From: Pomphorhynchus laevis
Lineage: Eukaryota > Acanthocephala > Palaeacanthocephala > Echinorhynchida > Pomphorhynchidae
Assembly (NCBI GenBank): GCA_012934845.2
Contig: WNNJ02002500.1
Span: 62,001-126,000, forward strand
DNA length: 64,000 nt
Reading direction: 5' to 3'
The translations under genes and the position numbers were made by a program. Below are positions 12,901 to 27,900 of the stretch, one piece after another. The notes beneath the pieces were generated by a model. It was not told the DNA's origin. It was given only the letters and a program-made list of their open reading frames with translations, and did not search any database. Each line of letters begins with the position of its first letter. Positions within the stretch are counted from its first letter, which is position 1.

Positions 12901-15900
12901 ACAACATTTATTATTCACACACACTGTATATATAAATATATATACAGTGTATATATATTTATAAATATATAAATATATATTTGTTTCTTTTATAAATGCA
13001 TGGATTGTATACTCGTCCAATTTCTATTCGTAAACCGGTTTTTAATTGCCCTAATGTGTTATCTTAAATTTAGGAAATCAACCGGAGTGTGCAAGTGTTT
13101 CGACTTACATTTCGTGTTAAGACTCTCATTTCAGATGATGCTAAATAGTTTGGGAATATGTAAATAGTTGCATATATTGATTTTAAAATTAAACTATGTT
13201 ATTTTAGTCGCAGTTAACCGTGTTTTATCTATTCAAATGTATCTTTAGCTGTAACTAAAGATTCACTAAATACATCCTAGCAACTTAAATCAATGCATCC
13301 TAGTAACTCGAGCAACTAAAATTACGTTTGAACCAGTTTTGAACACTTAAAATTTAAAGAGAGCTTACTGTGTGTTTATCTTTTGATATGCCGGCTGTCA
13401 ATTAAATCATTAACTTATTACAATTTGAAACGGTTTTCTTATCTGCAGCATTCATATATTGGGTTTTTTAGAGAATAAACTTTTGTTGATACCTCATTTG
13501 CTAATTTCAAATGATTTATGCAATTTGCCGTTTTACTTATTATTAAACTTATTATTTTGTAGTATGAGAAAATGGAGTGTCAAAAGGCATCTATTCTCGC
13601 TGACCACCAACAAGCAATTGAGGAACTGGAGAGAGCAAAATCACAATTAAATTCTTCTGTTCAAGCTATTCCAGAACTTACAAAGTAAGTACGACAAACA
13701 ACATTGATTTAACAACAGAGTGTTTTACCAGTAAACTGCATATCGCGGAAAAGTCTATGGCGGCAATTCTACCTGAAGATCAACACCTTGCGTCGTTGAT
13801 GTCAAAGTTAGTAAAGGATGAAAATGAGAAACTCGATAAATTGAGAAAATGCCAAAGTGAACTGAAAGACACAATGGATAAAGTTTCGAGTAATAGAAAC
13901 CGCGGTAAAGTCATTGATTTTCTGTGCAAAGCATGTGAACACGGCAAACTGTCCGGGATCTATGGAAGACTAGTAAGTTCTGATTATATCAAGTTGAAGT
14001 ATTATTTATGTGATAAAACAGGGTGATTTGGGTGCTGTTCATCAGAAATACGACTGCGCGGTATCAACTGCAGGCGGGCGATATCTTGACTACATTGTAG
14101 TAGATACAATGGATACCGCTCAAAAATGTGTTGAACTTTTAAAGGCAGAGAATATTGGAACGGCGAGTTTTCTAGGTTTAGATAAGCAACAAGTGTGGAA
14201 ACATCATATCAACAAAGCGTTTAAAATGTAATTTTTTGAAATGTAATTTTAATTAAATGTTTTTAATTAAAAATCAATTAGCTATCAATACGTACATGTG
14301 TTTTTGTATTTTCATTTTTCATTAAGGAACTATTGAATAATCAATTACTTAAAACTTATCAATTGTAGTATACTGTTTTAACCTCTCATTTTATAAGAAC
14401 ATATTAATTGAAAGCAATTAAATTTGTAAAACATATACATTTTAACACATTTATTAATACATTTCAATATGTATTAATTGTGTAATACATATTTTTTGTA
14501 TTTGAAAATACTTAAAAATTATATAAAAATATATATAAAATATATAAACATTATTACTTTCGATTAAAAAATAGTAGCTCCATGTTTCCTGTAAGCTAAT
14601 GATAATTTCTTTTAAAATTAGCACGTGAATATTTTTATTTTATAAAGATATCGTTTAATTTTAAATTGTACTTGTTTAATGAATATTTTTTTTAATAAAT
14701 ACCTTTTATTTTAAATTGTATTTGTTTTATTTTAGTGTATTTGCTTAATTATTATATTTATGAAATCACTCTGTTGTTTAACTGCTCTGCGTTAAATACA
14801 AAATTGTTTAATTTATACGGGATTTGCAAGTTTTTATGAAAATTTAATGTAAATTTAATGTAATTTCATGCAAATGTTTATTAAAAGAAAAGGTTTTCAT
14901 CTTATTTTCTTAATATTTTTGTAGAATAACTTTGTTATATGAAATTATGGCTTTTTAATAAACATTTATATATTAAATTACTAAAATTTTAATTAAGTTA
15001 TCGTAAAATTTTCAATTCTAAATAATTATAATAATTTAATATTTAAATATTTTAATTTTCAGATGTTTAAATTTTAATAAGATTAAACTTTTAATTTTTA
15101 AATTCCATTTTAGTATAAAAATTTATTAGATTAACTTTTTTTAATTGTATTTAAATTACAATTTAATCATATTCAATTACTCAAAATTGAATATGATATT
15201 GATCCTTTTGAAATTTCAAATTGTAATGGCATCATAATGTTATTGTTGTTTGTTCAAAATATTGAACATATATTAGATTTTTATCTGCTTGGTATCTTCA
15301 TTCATTTAATTTTTTGGAAATACTATTTAATTTTCTAATCCAAAAATTATTAAATGCAATATTTGATTTTTATTTAAAATATTTAATTTAAAATCAAATA
15401 TGCAATATTTGATTTTAATTCTAGATTATGTACCCATAATCTAGAATTAATTGAAAATTGTGAATTAAGAAAGCTGCTATCGAAAGGGTATAAATATAGA
15501 TTAAATAACAACAACGACAAAAATAAAATATACAGTTCGTTATATAATAACTTAAATGATTACTTTAGTAAGCTGATTAATAGTGAAAGCTCGAATATAT
15601 CTAAGATAAATATTTGGAAAGATTATATATTTGATAAAATTAAAAATAAAATGAAAATAACAAACAATTATAAAAGGAAAGATAAAATTAATAAAGATAT
15701 GTATAAAGAACTTACTAAATTAAAGGATAACTATATAATAACAACTATTGATAAAGCTAGTAATAACTTTGTCTTCATATGCAAAAAGCTTTATTATGAT
15801 ATACTAATGAAAGAGGTTAATTCTAATGATTTAAATGTAAATCCAACATATGAACGTAGTGAGTTGAGTTTCGAATCAATTATTACAAGTCACTGTTCTA

Positions 15901-18900
15901 TAATGGATAAAAAGGGTATAAAGGTTGAATTAGATAATAAAACTATACCTATATTATATTGGAATCCAAAATTACATAAAAATCCAATAAAACCTAGGTT
16001 CATATGTAGTGCGTTTAAATGTACATTAAAACCACTTTCTGTTTATATGAATAAAATGCTTAAAGTAATTAAAGCACATTTTAAAAAATATTGCAAGGTA
16101 ATCGAAATTAATACTGGTATAAAACACTATTTCAGTATTAATTCTACAAAAGAATTTTTAGAACAGACAAAAGGAATAAATTTTCAAAATATAAATACAT
16201 ACGATTTTAGTACGCTTTATACAAATCTAGATTTAGTAGATATTAAAGAAGCGTTAGTAAAATTAATTAATCTTATATTCGGAAAAAGATATACATATAT
16301 ATGTTATAATAATTATAACGCCTATCTAACAAAAATTAAACCATCAAATAAATATAAATATATGGATAAAATTGAATTAATAGAATCCTTAAATATTTTG
16401 ATAAATCAAAATTATTTAAAAGTAAGGACATCTATATTTAGACAAGTAAAAGGTGATCCAGTGGGTGGTAATAATAGCCCAATTATAGCTGACTTGTTTT
16501 TATGCTATATAGAATATGAATTTGTTCATAACTGTGTAAAAACTAAATCTAAACAATATAAATATATGAAATATATGTTTCGATACATTGATGATATATG
16601 TGTATTTAATTCTAATAATTTTTATTCAATTAGTGAGCACATTTATCCAGAAAGCCTTATTCTTAACAAAACCAATATTAATGATAAAGAAGGTGTATAT
16701 CTAGATATGAACATTAAATTAACATTAACTAAAACTACTATTAATTTATATCGTAAAGATGACATATTTAAATTTACAAGAAACATATTTTTGCATGAGC
16801 ATTCATGCATACCATATAATATAAAATATAATACATTAAATAATGAAATTTTAAGAATTGCAACAATATGTAATGATATTGGCTTTCTTAAAAATCATTT
16901 AAATAATTTAATAGATACATATTTTAAACTAGGTTACTATAAAAATAACATCAAGCAGAAAATAGTAAAATATATAAATCAACACAATAATATAAAGAAT
17001 AAATTTAAACTCTTAAGTGGCAAATTTTTATGGATGGATAATAAATAATATACTTTGCATTAGAATAAGATACTAGATAGTTATTTCAGAGGAAATACAT
17101 CATTAGCATGTATTTGGCCCCGCTGCTATGTTGGGTAGAGGAGTTAGGGGCCGAAACCTGATAGCATAGCAGTTCCTCCTGATGACCTCTAATTCTTATT
17201 CTGATACAACGTCTGTTATTTATTAGTCAATTCATAAAAATGACGTTTATTTTAAATTTTATTTTTTTTATTTTTATTTTTTAACTTGATTTAAATTATA
17301 GAAAATCTAAAAACAATTATTAATTTTATTATTTAATTATTAAATTTTGATTTAGCATTATTATGTTTTGTTTATTTTATAATTATATAACAATACGTAG
17401 ACTCAGTTAGCTGATTTAATTATTGGTTTGAAAATTACGTGCGAATTTAATCACCTGATAATCTTTACCATTAAGGAATATTAATTTTAATGCTCATTTA
17501 TTCGTATCATCTACTAATTTATTTGTATACCATATTCTATATTTGTTACCGCATGTTGATTTAGTTAACATATCACTTGTAAAATTTAATTAATATTTGA
17601 ATTATTCAATTTGGTTTTATTTATTTTCATTAAATTTTATTTTCAGAAATTTTTAAAGTTGTAATGTGATGATGAAAATGTTGTCCGATCAAAATATTTT
17701 ATAAATAAATTTAATTTTTCATTTATTAATAATAAATTTTTATTTATTTGTATCATCATGTATTTATACTGTGCATAATATTGATTCAGATAATAATTTA
17801 ATTATTTGTTTAATTTTTAATTAATATTGTTTTGATTATTAATGAAAGTGTTAGTATGTATATACACTAGTTCTTTAAAAACGGAATTGTGTTTTTAAAT
17901 ATCGTTAATTATTGAATTTCCAAGTCATCATTTGTTCGAGAAGATACTTCGAATAGTTTTCAAGTACTTTTAAAAAATACTCGTTTTGAAAGACACACAA
18001 ATAATAAAAAACCGAAAATATTTTAATTTGATTATTCTGCCAAATTTTGCATGTATGATGACTTGATCCGTTCAATAGTAACTGACAGTTTTTTATCTTT
18101 GATTCAAATAAATACAATTTATAACTTTTCTATTTTAAATTTTGTTGATATAAATTTGATTTCCTCTTTTGACATAACCTTCCAATTCATCAAAATCAGC
18201 AAAAACCCATCATATATCGTTTATATTCGGAATATTTATACGATTGAACGCAAATGTCATACCTCAAAAATTATAAATTTTAAAATTAAATTTATTGCTT
18301 GATTTGTTATAAAACGTTTTTTGATACCTAAATATTATCTTTATAATTAAATATAAAATGCTTATTTATTCGTAATATTGTAAATATTATAATGTATTTA
18401 TTATAATGTATAATATTATACAAAAAGGAGCACAAGCTGCCATATCATGTTCCAATATCTGTTTAACCATTTCTACTTAAGATTTTAGTTTGCATAATAA
18501 ATTAATTTTTTTTATCTATTTACTCATTTCCGTTAAATCTCAACATACTGTTTAAGAAATTCATTATTAACTTCATAATTTAGATTTTTAATTTCTTTTC
18601 AGTAAAAGAAGTTATTTTTTGTTAATTATTTGTTAATTATTTTTTTATTATTTAATTATTTATTATTTGGATAAAACTTGCAATGTTATTCACTTGATTT
18701 TATATCAGTTCATTCTCAATTTTTTACAATAAATATAGAAGCGAAAATGTTCCGAGGATATTTGATGTAATTACTGTATCTGATGACGTGTTGCGTCCCG
18801 CTTTCTATTTTGCCTTTCGTGATACTGTAATTGCAAGTGATCTTGATCAGGCTAGTCGTTTGGCTTATGGAAATGTCCGTCATCGGGTCGTTACTTTGGC

Positions 18901-21900
18901 CGGCCAATTAATTGAATTATCAGGTATTTAATGCATTTTAAATAAATATATATAATACATTTTTTAAAATCTAGAATTTCTAATATTTTTCAATTCCAAG
19001 TTTTGACTATCTTTATTATAACATGTAAATCAATTAATAAATCGAAAAAGTAAAGCCATAATATTTATTTTGTAAACTATTCTGTAAACTAATAAATTTT
19101 TAATCAAAATTGTCTATTCTTATTCTTTCACTTGTATAAAAGTATGTCAAAACTAGCTACAGTTAGAAAGTTTTACATTTCTGCAAGTAAAAAACTTGTT
19201 TAATTATGTATTGGTCTTTTAATTGCTTATTTGCTCTTTAGAATTTGTGTAAAATCGCACTGAATCCAAAATGTTAAAGGTTTTGTCTATATAATATTCC
19301 AAATAGGAATATCTAAATCATTTTAAATGCCACGACAATTAACTTAAATCTTAAAGATTACATATTTAAATTTACAAGAAATATATTTCTCAATTAAAAC
19401 TTGTGCATACCTAGCAATGTATTATACACATTACAATAAATGACGACACCTCTCTTATAAGTAGATAGTATTACTTGATCATTTAGATATTTAAGTTACA
19501 ATAGACTTTGTGTGTTAAAGAATAAAGCTCAACAAATTATAATTGAATATAGAAATCATCTTGTTATAAATTACACGATGAGTGTTATGTGAAATGTTAA
19601 GACGTTCAATAAGCTGAATCTTATTTTCAAATGTTAATCTATATACCATTTTGTCGAATATACTAAATAGTTTCCATATAATTTAGTTTGCATATTTGAT
19701 ATAGAACATAATTATTTATAAAAAAGATTAAAAAATTAATATATAAAAAGGAGTTTAATTATTAATTAGAAATACCTATAAGTTTAAAGTTGTAGATTTT
19801 TGAAAATCAATATTAATAACAAAAAGGTTATGAAAAAGTTCAAAAGACTGAGGCTACAAAAACATATATAATTAAATGACGTTATCTCAATTATATTAAT
19901 TTTGCTGCTATAAACCAACAACGAAGCTGTTAATAGAGTTGAGGATCACAGTGCATAACTCTTGATATACCAGTCAATCCATATGCTTAATCAGCTGTTG
20001 ATCCAATTCTTGCATTTCACGTTTCAGTCATTTTTCTGTTAATTGATGATTATTTAACTCGTCTTCTGCTTTCAGAGTTTTATGATAACGGAAATGTATT
20101 CAAATGAGATCTTATGTTTTCATTCTCCTGTCAAGGATTGCATACCTACAATAAATTTATAATTATTATCAGTTGCAATAGTTATCGATAGTTAATCAGT
20201 TATCAGTAGGAAGAACGTTGCATTGTGGCCTATAAGTATTTTGGATAAAAAATTCGTTTGAAAAATACAAAAGTATTTTGTTGCCTTACCGGGAAAGCTA
20301 CAAGATCGCTTCTGATAGTATATACTATGCGCGTATTGAGAAGCCCCGTGTTTGCACCACATTATATGGCTAATATCGATTACTGCTTAGCAAATAATAT
20401 CATGCTTGATATTGGTTGAAAATCGACCATGTCATAAGTTGAAATCATTTGTTGACTGCATTCTAGTCTGATGAACTTTATTAAATTTAAGAGTTAGAAC
20501 TCTGACATGGATATGTTATTACATGCGAAACATGGGCAATTTAGCTATGCAAAATGATCAATTGTTTTTACGATTGCTTCTGTTCTTTTTGAAGAAAAAA
20601 ACGATTTCGGCCTGTTCATATTCAGATATTTGAATAATATAAATATTTGAATAATGTAAAATACATTTACTAGGATGTAAGATACATGATCATTTTTATA
20701 ATATAATTATTATTAAATTTAAAGTGAATTTTAAACCATTCAGTTGTATATTCTACTAATCAAATATCGATAGGTAAGGTTTCAGAGCCTAATATACACG
20801 TAATTATAGAATATTTGTCGTTTAGGATTGTAAGTTTAGTGTACAATTTAAAATATTAAGTTACGTTTAAATGCGTTGGTTTATCTCAAATATTTATGAC
20901 ATATTGATTTTTGCCTTAGAAAAATTACAAATTAAATTATTGAATATAATTATTATAATTATATAATTATTATATGAAAATATAATAAGCATGTCAAAAT
21001 ACTGTTACTTAATGCATTTTTTGCAGCACTCAACCAAGTTGAGCGTAAAGTTTTGATTTTACAATTTAATATTAAATCATTTTGACAAATACGACTTTTC
21101 GAATTGCATTTCTTAGTAAGAATTGTATTTAGTGTTGGATTCCTTGCATTTTAATCACAGTTCTGTTCATTTTGACTAAATGTTCTATTATTTGTACATT
21201 TTTAAACACGACTTGGCATTATAGGTACCTTAAGTGGTGGTGGAAACCCGATTAAGGGCCGTATTGGATCTGGAATTGTTAAACGATTTAGTCTTCCTCA
21301 CGAAAAACAAAATATTGATTCACTGAAGGAGCAGTGTTCTCAAGTATGACTTATCTCAAATATTTTAGGAATTTTATCTTGTCAACTTTTTAGCTTCAAC
21401 AAGAACATGATGTCGCACGTCAGCAGATTGACGATCTGAGGCAAAAGATTTGCTCCGTTAAGTCACAGATATCTAATTATACTAACACTATAAACAATCT
21501 GAATAATGAAATCGAGGTATTCCGTTTACACTATCGCTATCATCATAGACGAAATATACTTTTACCGTCTTATAATTTGATTTTGTAATTTTTTACTCAA
21601 TTTAGGCCAATCAAGCATCCATCAAAATTAACAAGGCGAAGATAGAACGCGCTCAAAATAAGTGCAAACAACTAGAAGCGGTTAAAATTCCCAATGAAGA
21701 AGAGTTTAACGAAATGCTAGAAGAAAAGAAAATCGGTGAGTTTTTGATGCAAGTGCTTTGAATATATAGTGCTTTATTTGAAATCGTTTGCTTATTGTTG
21801 ACACATCACCAAAACTCACTCGAAGTTACATTATTTTCATAAACTTTTAATATCATGGTTTTACCCTAGGAATTTCAGAGATATTTAAAATCGATATTTT

Positions 21901-24900
21901 CAGATATTGTTTTATCCTAAACTTTTCATTGATATGACAGCTTTTTAAATTTTATATTTTTATCTCTAATTTTCAAAAAAAAAACCTTTCGTCCTTGAAC
22001 AGCTCGACACGTTTTTCTAATTTCGTTTTAACCTACAAGATGGCATTCGATAAACTACACGAAATTTTCGTTGGGCGAATAGCGCATTGCCAAGATATCT
22101 AATTCCACTTATACTGCTGCTCCGTTCAAGAATTGTCTCATTGCCGTAAATTATTAAACAGATAACAGAAACATTCAGTATGGGACAAAATATGTGCAAA
22201 TTGTCCAGATATGATGGATACTAAGAATTTTAAGATGGAAATTACTAATCTGGAAACCATGTACGTTGTATCTTCAACAGCAAATCAAAAATATTATTTT
22301 TATTATTTTTATTTATTGCAATAAATATGATGCAACGTAGAGGAAACCCGAACTGCCTATAACATCAGATCAAACAACCGTAGAAAAACATTTGACAAAA
22401 ACGAGAATGTGCCGATAGATCAGTATCACATGTCAAATCTAGTTGTTGTCATACCATGCTCACTGCTATAGTGTATGGCCTATTAACATACAAGCTAAGA
22501 GAAAACGAAGAAGTTTTGGAAAGGACAGCTCATAGCTGAGTTTTAACTAAACTCTGATAATCACTCTGGAAATCAATGTAGAACTTCCACATTGGGATTC
22601 TTCCGTGTTAAAACAACTACCTAAACGATATTGGCGAATCGTAAATTTCATTGAAGAAGAGTAAAATACTCTAAACGTTTGTTGGTTTGTGAAGCAAATA
22701 AAATTTGTCTTTTATTCCGGTTTGTTAAGCTATAACACTATATATAAGTTAGGTCCGGATGTGCGGAATGAAACAACGGCCATGATTTCGAATTGAATTC
22801 GTAATATATTTAATGTAGTTGCCGATCGAAACGGGCTTCAATCAACGAACTGAAGAATCCATATCACTTCTAGACAACCACGTCAGCATCGAAATGATGG
22901 AGTACTCGGCAACACTCATCAGTAGAATTTAGTACACACTGGTCGTTTCGGTTGATTATGTGACAGTAATAGAAGGCATTCCCGAGGTTGCTTAAACGTC
23001 TGAGGCTTTCTCTCTCGGGCCAGAACATTTACTGTGCAGACCATCATTATCTACTCAGCAGAGGTTGTTGCTGACAGTTCGCTTCATTTATTGGATCCAA
23101 AACTGGATTCGGTATATAAAAGTTTAGTCCGGACGTGTCGGAAATGCTCTATTTTACAGTCACACATAAAATAAGTCATTATATATAATCGATTTTGTCA
23201 GATCACACAAAGTTATTTTGCATCATTATATATAAAGTCAAGTCCGAATGTTCCGAATGTAACAACGTCCAGGATTTCGAATAGAATTCGTAAAGCATTT
23301 ATTTTAGTTGCCGATTGAAACTGGCTTCGATCAGCGAACTGTATACTCCATGTCATTTCTAGACGACCATTTCAGCACCGAAATGATGGAGTACTCGGCA
23401 ACACTCGCTGCTAGAAGAAAGCTGCGATTCGGCATCGAGTGAAAGATTCCATAAATAGATAGCTAATTATGGGAAGCGAAGCTAAAAAACTATTTATGCT
23501 CTTAAAAATGTTGTCAATGAAACTTTGCTTACTAAGTCTACATAATAAATTTAATAACTGTCTTTGTGTTTCGAATTCCATTCTATAATTAGCTATTTAT
23601 ATATAGAGTTAGCAAAACACAACATTTTGTACTTTAAATTTGATATTTTAAATATCAAATTTGTAATTCACTAAACTTCATAATTTTTTTAGCATCCGTC
23701 TTTTCATAAACTCTTGTTTTTATGTTTTAAATAGCACCAATTTTAATAATTTAGTATGATATTAAAGATTATTAAAGATATTATGATATTATTATTTAGT
23801 ATGGTAATAATATTGTATGATATTAAAGATATGAAATATATTCAAATGCATTTAAAATATTATCAAAATATAAAAATAGCTTCAAATATTTATATTTAAA
23901 TCCTTTTTGATGCTGTCTTCTATCATTTACGAGACGTCTCTTGTTTAATATATAAGCCTTTTCAAATCTATAATTGAAAATCATATATTCAAATATCAGT
24001 TTACAACTTTGATTTTTTTTCTGGTCAGCTTAGAGTTTCTATATATAAACTATGTTTATAATTTATGCCTGTGAAATATATATTGCATAATAGTAGAATA
24101 ATTGTCAATAGTTCAAAAACAGGATTATAAGACGTTTCGCTCCTTTATGGAGCCTTATCTAAAAACTCAAAATCATCGTCTTAATATGAGTTTTACAAAT
24201 ATTGTGAACAATGAAAATTAAAGTTAAGATAATTTATGAATGCAAATTGTGACTACGTTACACCTGGATCACCATACATGTGATCTGGTTTACACCCTAA
24301 ATCTGACTCTGTGTGTAGCCTTCCTATTAGTTTGTTTTCCGGCATAAGTCGACGACGCTATATATATGTATATATATAAAATTGTAAATGTTTTTAAAAA
24401 CCAGAGTTCGATTACAAGTAGATCAGACTTCCTTATCATTCCTTGACGAGCTGATTGTGGCCGTCAGCACTCATCAGTAGGGTGAACTCCCATCAGTCGT
24501 TTCGGCTGCCTTGTGATATATTATGAGGGCATCTCCGAGAATTTGCTTATGTTGTAGCATGGACATTGCCTCTTTAAACTAACCACGTACTTCCCGGATC
24601 ATCCTAATTTTATTCAGCAGGAATTTTACTTAGACTATCCCGTTGTAAATGAATCCCGCTATAATTAGCGATTTTTTCGATTGTTTATCTAATGACTAGA
24701 AAACATATTGACTTGTTGCTGTTTGATTGTTGCATTTTATCTGCCAAGCAAATCGTTTTTCAACATGATTGTGTGATCGCACATTTATCCATTTTAATTA
24801 ATTTGTATCGTTAGTCCATTTTAATACGCCTACTTGTCGATTGCTTTTGTCGAAATATTAATATTTTTGTATTAGCTTACGATAAAGTATACGTTATCTA

Positions 24901-27900
24901 CGAGGAAATCACGAAAGAAGTTGATAGGTATTTTGGTATTTGTAAGGCTATTTGATTTTTTTGAATTTTGCATATGTATAAAGCTTAAAATCTGAAATCA
25001 AAGAACGCAGTGATAAGCATGTCGAAAGACAATTCAACTCGGTTAACGATCTTCGTCTTCAAATCAAGCATACATCTTCAATGATTAATCAACTTCAGAA
25101 TGAAATAAAAACATATACGCGGTAAGTGAACGCAATTAATCTAACCATTATTTATTATTCTGTCGAATATAAACTGTAACGGCCATATATCAACATGTTC
25201 ATGCTGAAATCAAATTACTAATAATCTTAAACTGTTCACTCAATTTAATTATGCAAATTTACAATGTACATTTGAGTATTCAATTGATAAACTGTGAAGA
25301 TGATTATTCTTACTTAACTTATTGGTGCGGTTAATCACTGTGTTGTTTTTTCAGCGAAATTGTTTTTTTACAGCGAAATTGAAATTATAATGTACATTTG
25401 AGTGTACATTCATCTTTGTATTTGATTGTTAGTTATAAACTGTTAAACGATTAGTTTTGAATAAATGATTAGTTTAAATCGTTTAAGAAACGATAATTTG
25501 ATGTTTATTTGGATATTTAAATTGCAGAAATATTTTATTTGCCAAATATTAGCGTTAATTATAGCAAATATTAGCGCAATCTATTGATTGTTTATAAATT
25601 GTATATATTTATATTTATTGTATATATTATAAAATATATTTTATATTACTAAATAATAATTTTAATTTGTTATTTTAGAAATATAAACAAATGGCAAACA
25701 AAAATCGATAAAAATGAGCTTAAGCATGAAGAAACTTCGAACCAAATAAAAAAGTTAGAAAAAAGAATTGAGAATGCTTACAAACATTCACAAAATCTAC
25801 AGATGGAATATGATGATCTACTGGTATGTGCAATTATTTTATTTGTTCATTCAAGTTTTTTTATAAATGTTGCATGTAAAGGATATTTATTTTAATATTT
25901 CTTTAAAAGTAAATAAAATAATTATAATATATTATAAAAATAATTAAATAATTAAATTTCTGAAGTAATTTACCAAATTGTAATTTTCTGAAGATGCTAA
26001 CAGAAGTTAGAGAAATATCAAAATTCTTCTTTCCTTTAATCCAGCTCCAACAATTATTTAATTATTTTTATATTATATTATAATTATTTTATATATTATA
26101 ATTATATTATAATCAACATTTTTTGTTTTCTCCCGACGTCTTGTAACATTCCACTCATATACTTCCTTCAATTTCATCAGCAAATTTATTTTACATTTTA
26201 TTTTGTTTATCACGCTTTCTTTTTTCTTTGCGTGAGCTAGTATGCGCGCATTGGCGAACATTTGCCACCACAAAATAAATAAAATAAATAATAAATAAAT
26301 CTCAGGGAAATAAATACTATTGACGAGATTTCAAGATATAAGCAAACTACGATAGAACAAAACGATCGACTGTTAATCTGAAAGCAAGATAAGATAAAAG
26401 TTGAGCGTTTATCTGAAGCTCGACTATCAACGCTCGACTAATAAAAAATATTTTTCCGATTATTTCAAAGAATATCAGAATAAATGAAGTTGAAAGTCAT
26501 AAATAGTCGTTAAAAATTTCATACTGTGAACTTAATTTAAAAATTGACATATTGCTATAGAAATATATTTATAATTATTTTATTTTAATTATTTTTTATT
26601 TGTAAGTTTGGTAGTCAAAGAAAGCGAGAATGTATGATGAGATTTTATCTTGACGGTTTTCATCGAAAATTTTACTCAAATAGAATTATGTGCCAACGAC
26701 CATAATAATTTAAATTAATAAATTATTATAATATAATTATTTTATATTATATTATAATATAATTCAGAAAATTACAATTGTAATTTACAAACGTTTTGAA
26801 ATACATGTAATACAAACTCAGGGAGGTGTAAAAACGATCACACTCACCTACGGGTTAGACGATTCCGTGTTCCCGAATCTTTGTTTTAATGTTATGATTT
26901 TATATTTGATTTAGATTATAACGCTTATCTAATGTATAAATTTCAGATTGAAAAGGGCTTCACTTATCGAAATATTTAAATATAATTCAAGAGTTTTAAT
27001 TATCGGGGATGGTTCACCAAAAAAAACAATTTCTTTTGACCCGAATGTCGAAAGAAAACATTTAGTTGTACATTTATTTAATTATTCAAGAGATTAATTC
27101 AAGAGTTTTAATTATCGGAGATGGTTAGCCAAAAAAAAAACAATTTTTTTTGGTCCTAATGTCAAAAGAAAACATTTAGTTGTACATTTATTGGTCATAA
27201 ATACAAATAAGTACAAAACGAGCGTATGTTTGTGTATTTAATATTACACTTTAATACGTTTGTACATATTGATATGATAAAATTAACTGACTGTGATTTC
27301 TTCAGTTTAAAGACAATCCATGAGGCATGAGTCGTACTTTTTCTACTAATAAATGATGCATCATTATAAACAAAAAATCATCATTAATAAGTTTTATTAA
27401 ATAAAGGATTATTTGATATATAATAATTATATAATATATAATTATATAATATATAATTATATAATATATATTTATATCTTTTACATCTTGCGCTTTATTT
27501 TTTACAAGGCCAACGTCTATCGACATGTAAAATCAAAGTAGTGACTTGATCAGTTGTTGTAATCAACCAGTTGAAGTATATAAATTGTGTGTTTAATAGA
27601 TCTCTATTATATTTAATTAATTATTATATTTATATAATTATTAGAGCTGAATCAAAGAAGAGGGGAAATTATTTTTGATATTTCGCTAACTTCTGATGAT
27701 AACTTCTAAGATGCTTACAGAAATTAGCGAAATATCAAAAATAATTTCGTCTTTCCTTTGATCCAGCTCCAATAATTATTTATCAATAATGGATCAGTAT
27801 CAACTATTTAAAGTAATTTTCTGAAGACGCCAACAGAAGTTAGCGAAATATCAAAAATAATTTCGTCTTTCCTTTGATCCAGCTCTAATAATTATTTATC

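Noticed and set aside
15651-15653. ATG as the start of the Penelope-like RT
   Set aside because: Family similarity extends about 75 codons upstream in the same frame, so this is an internal methionine of a truncated element.
17140-17190. Hammerhead in the Penelope-like 3' segment
   Set aside because: CTGATGA and GAAAC are present but GAAA comes first and no helix II joins them. The order does not fit any simple permutation within one copy.
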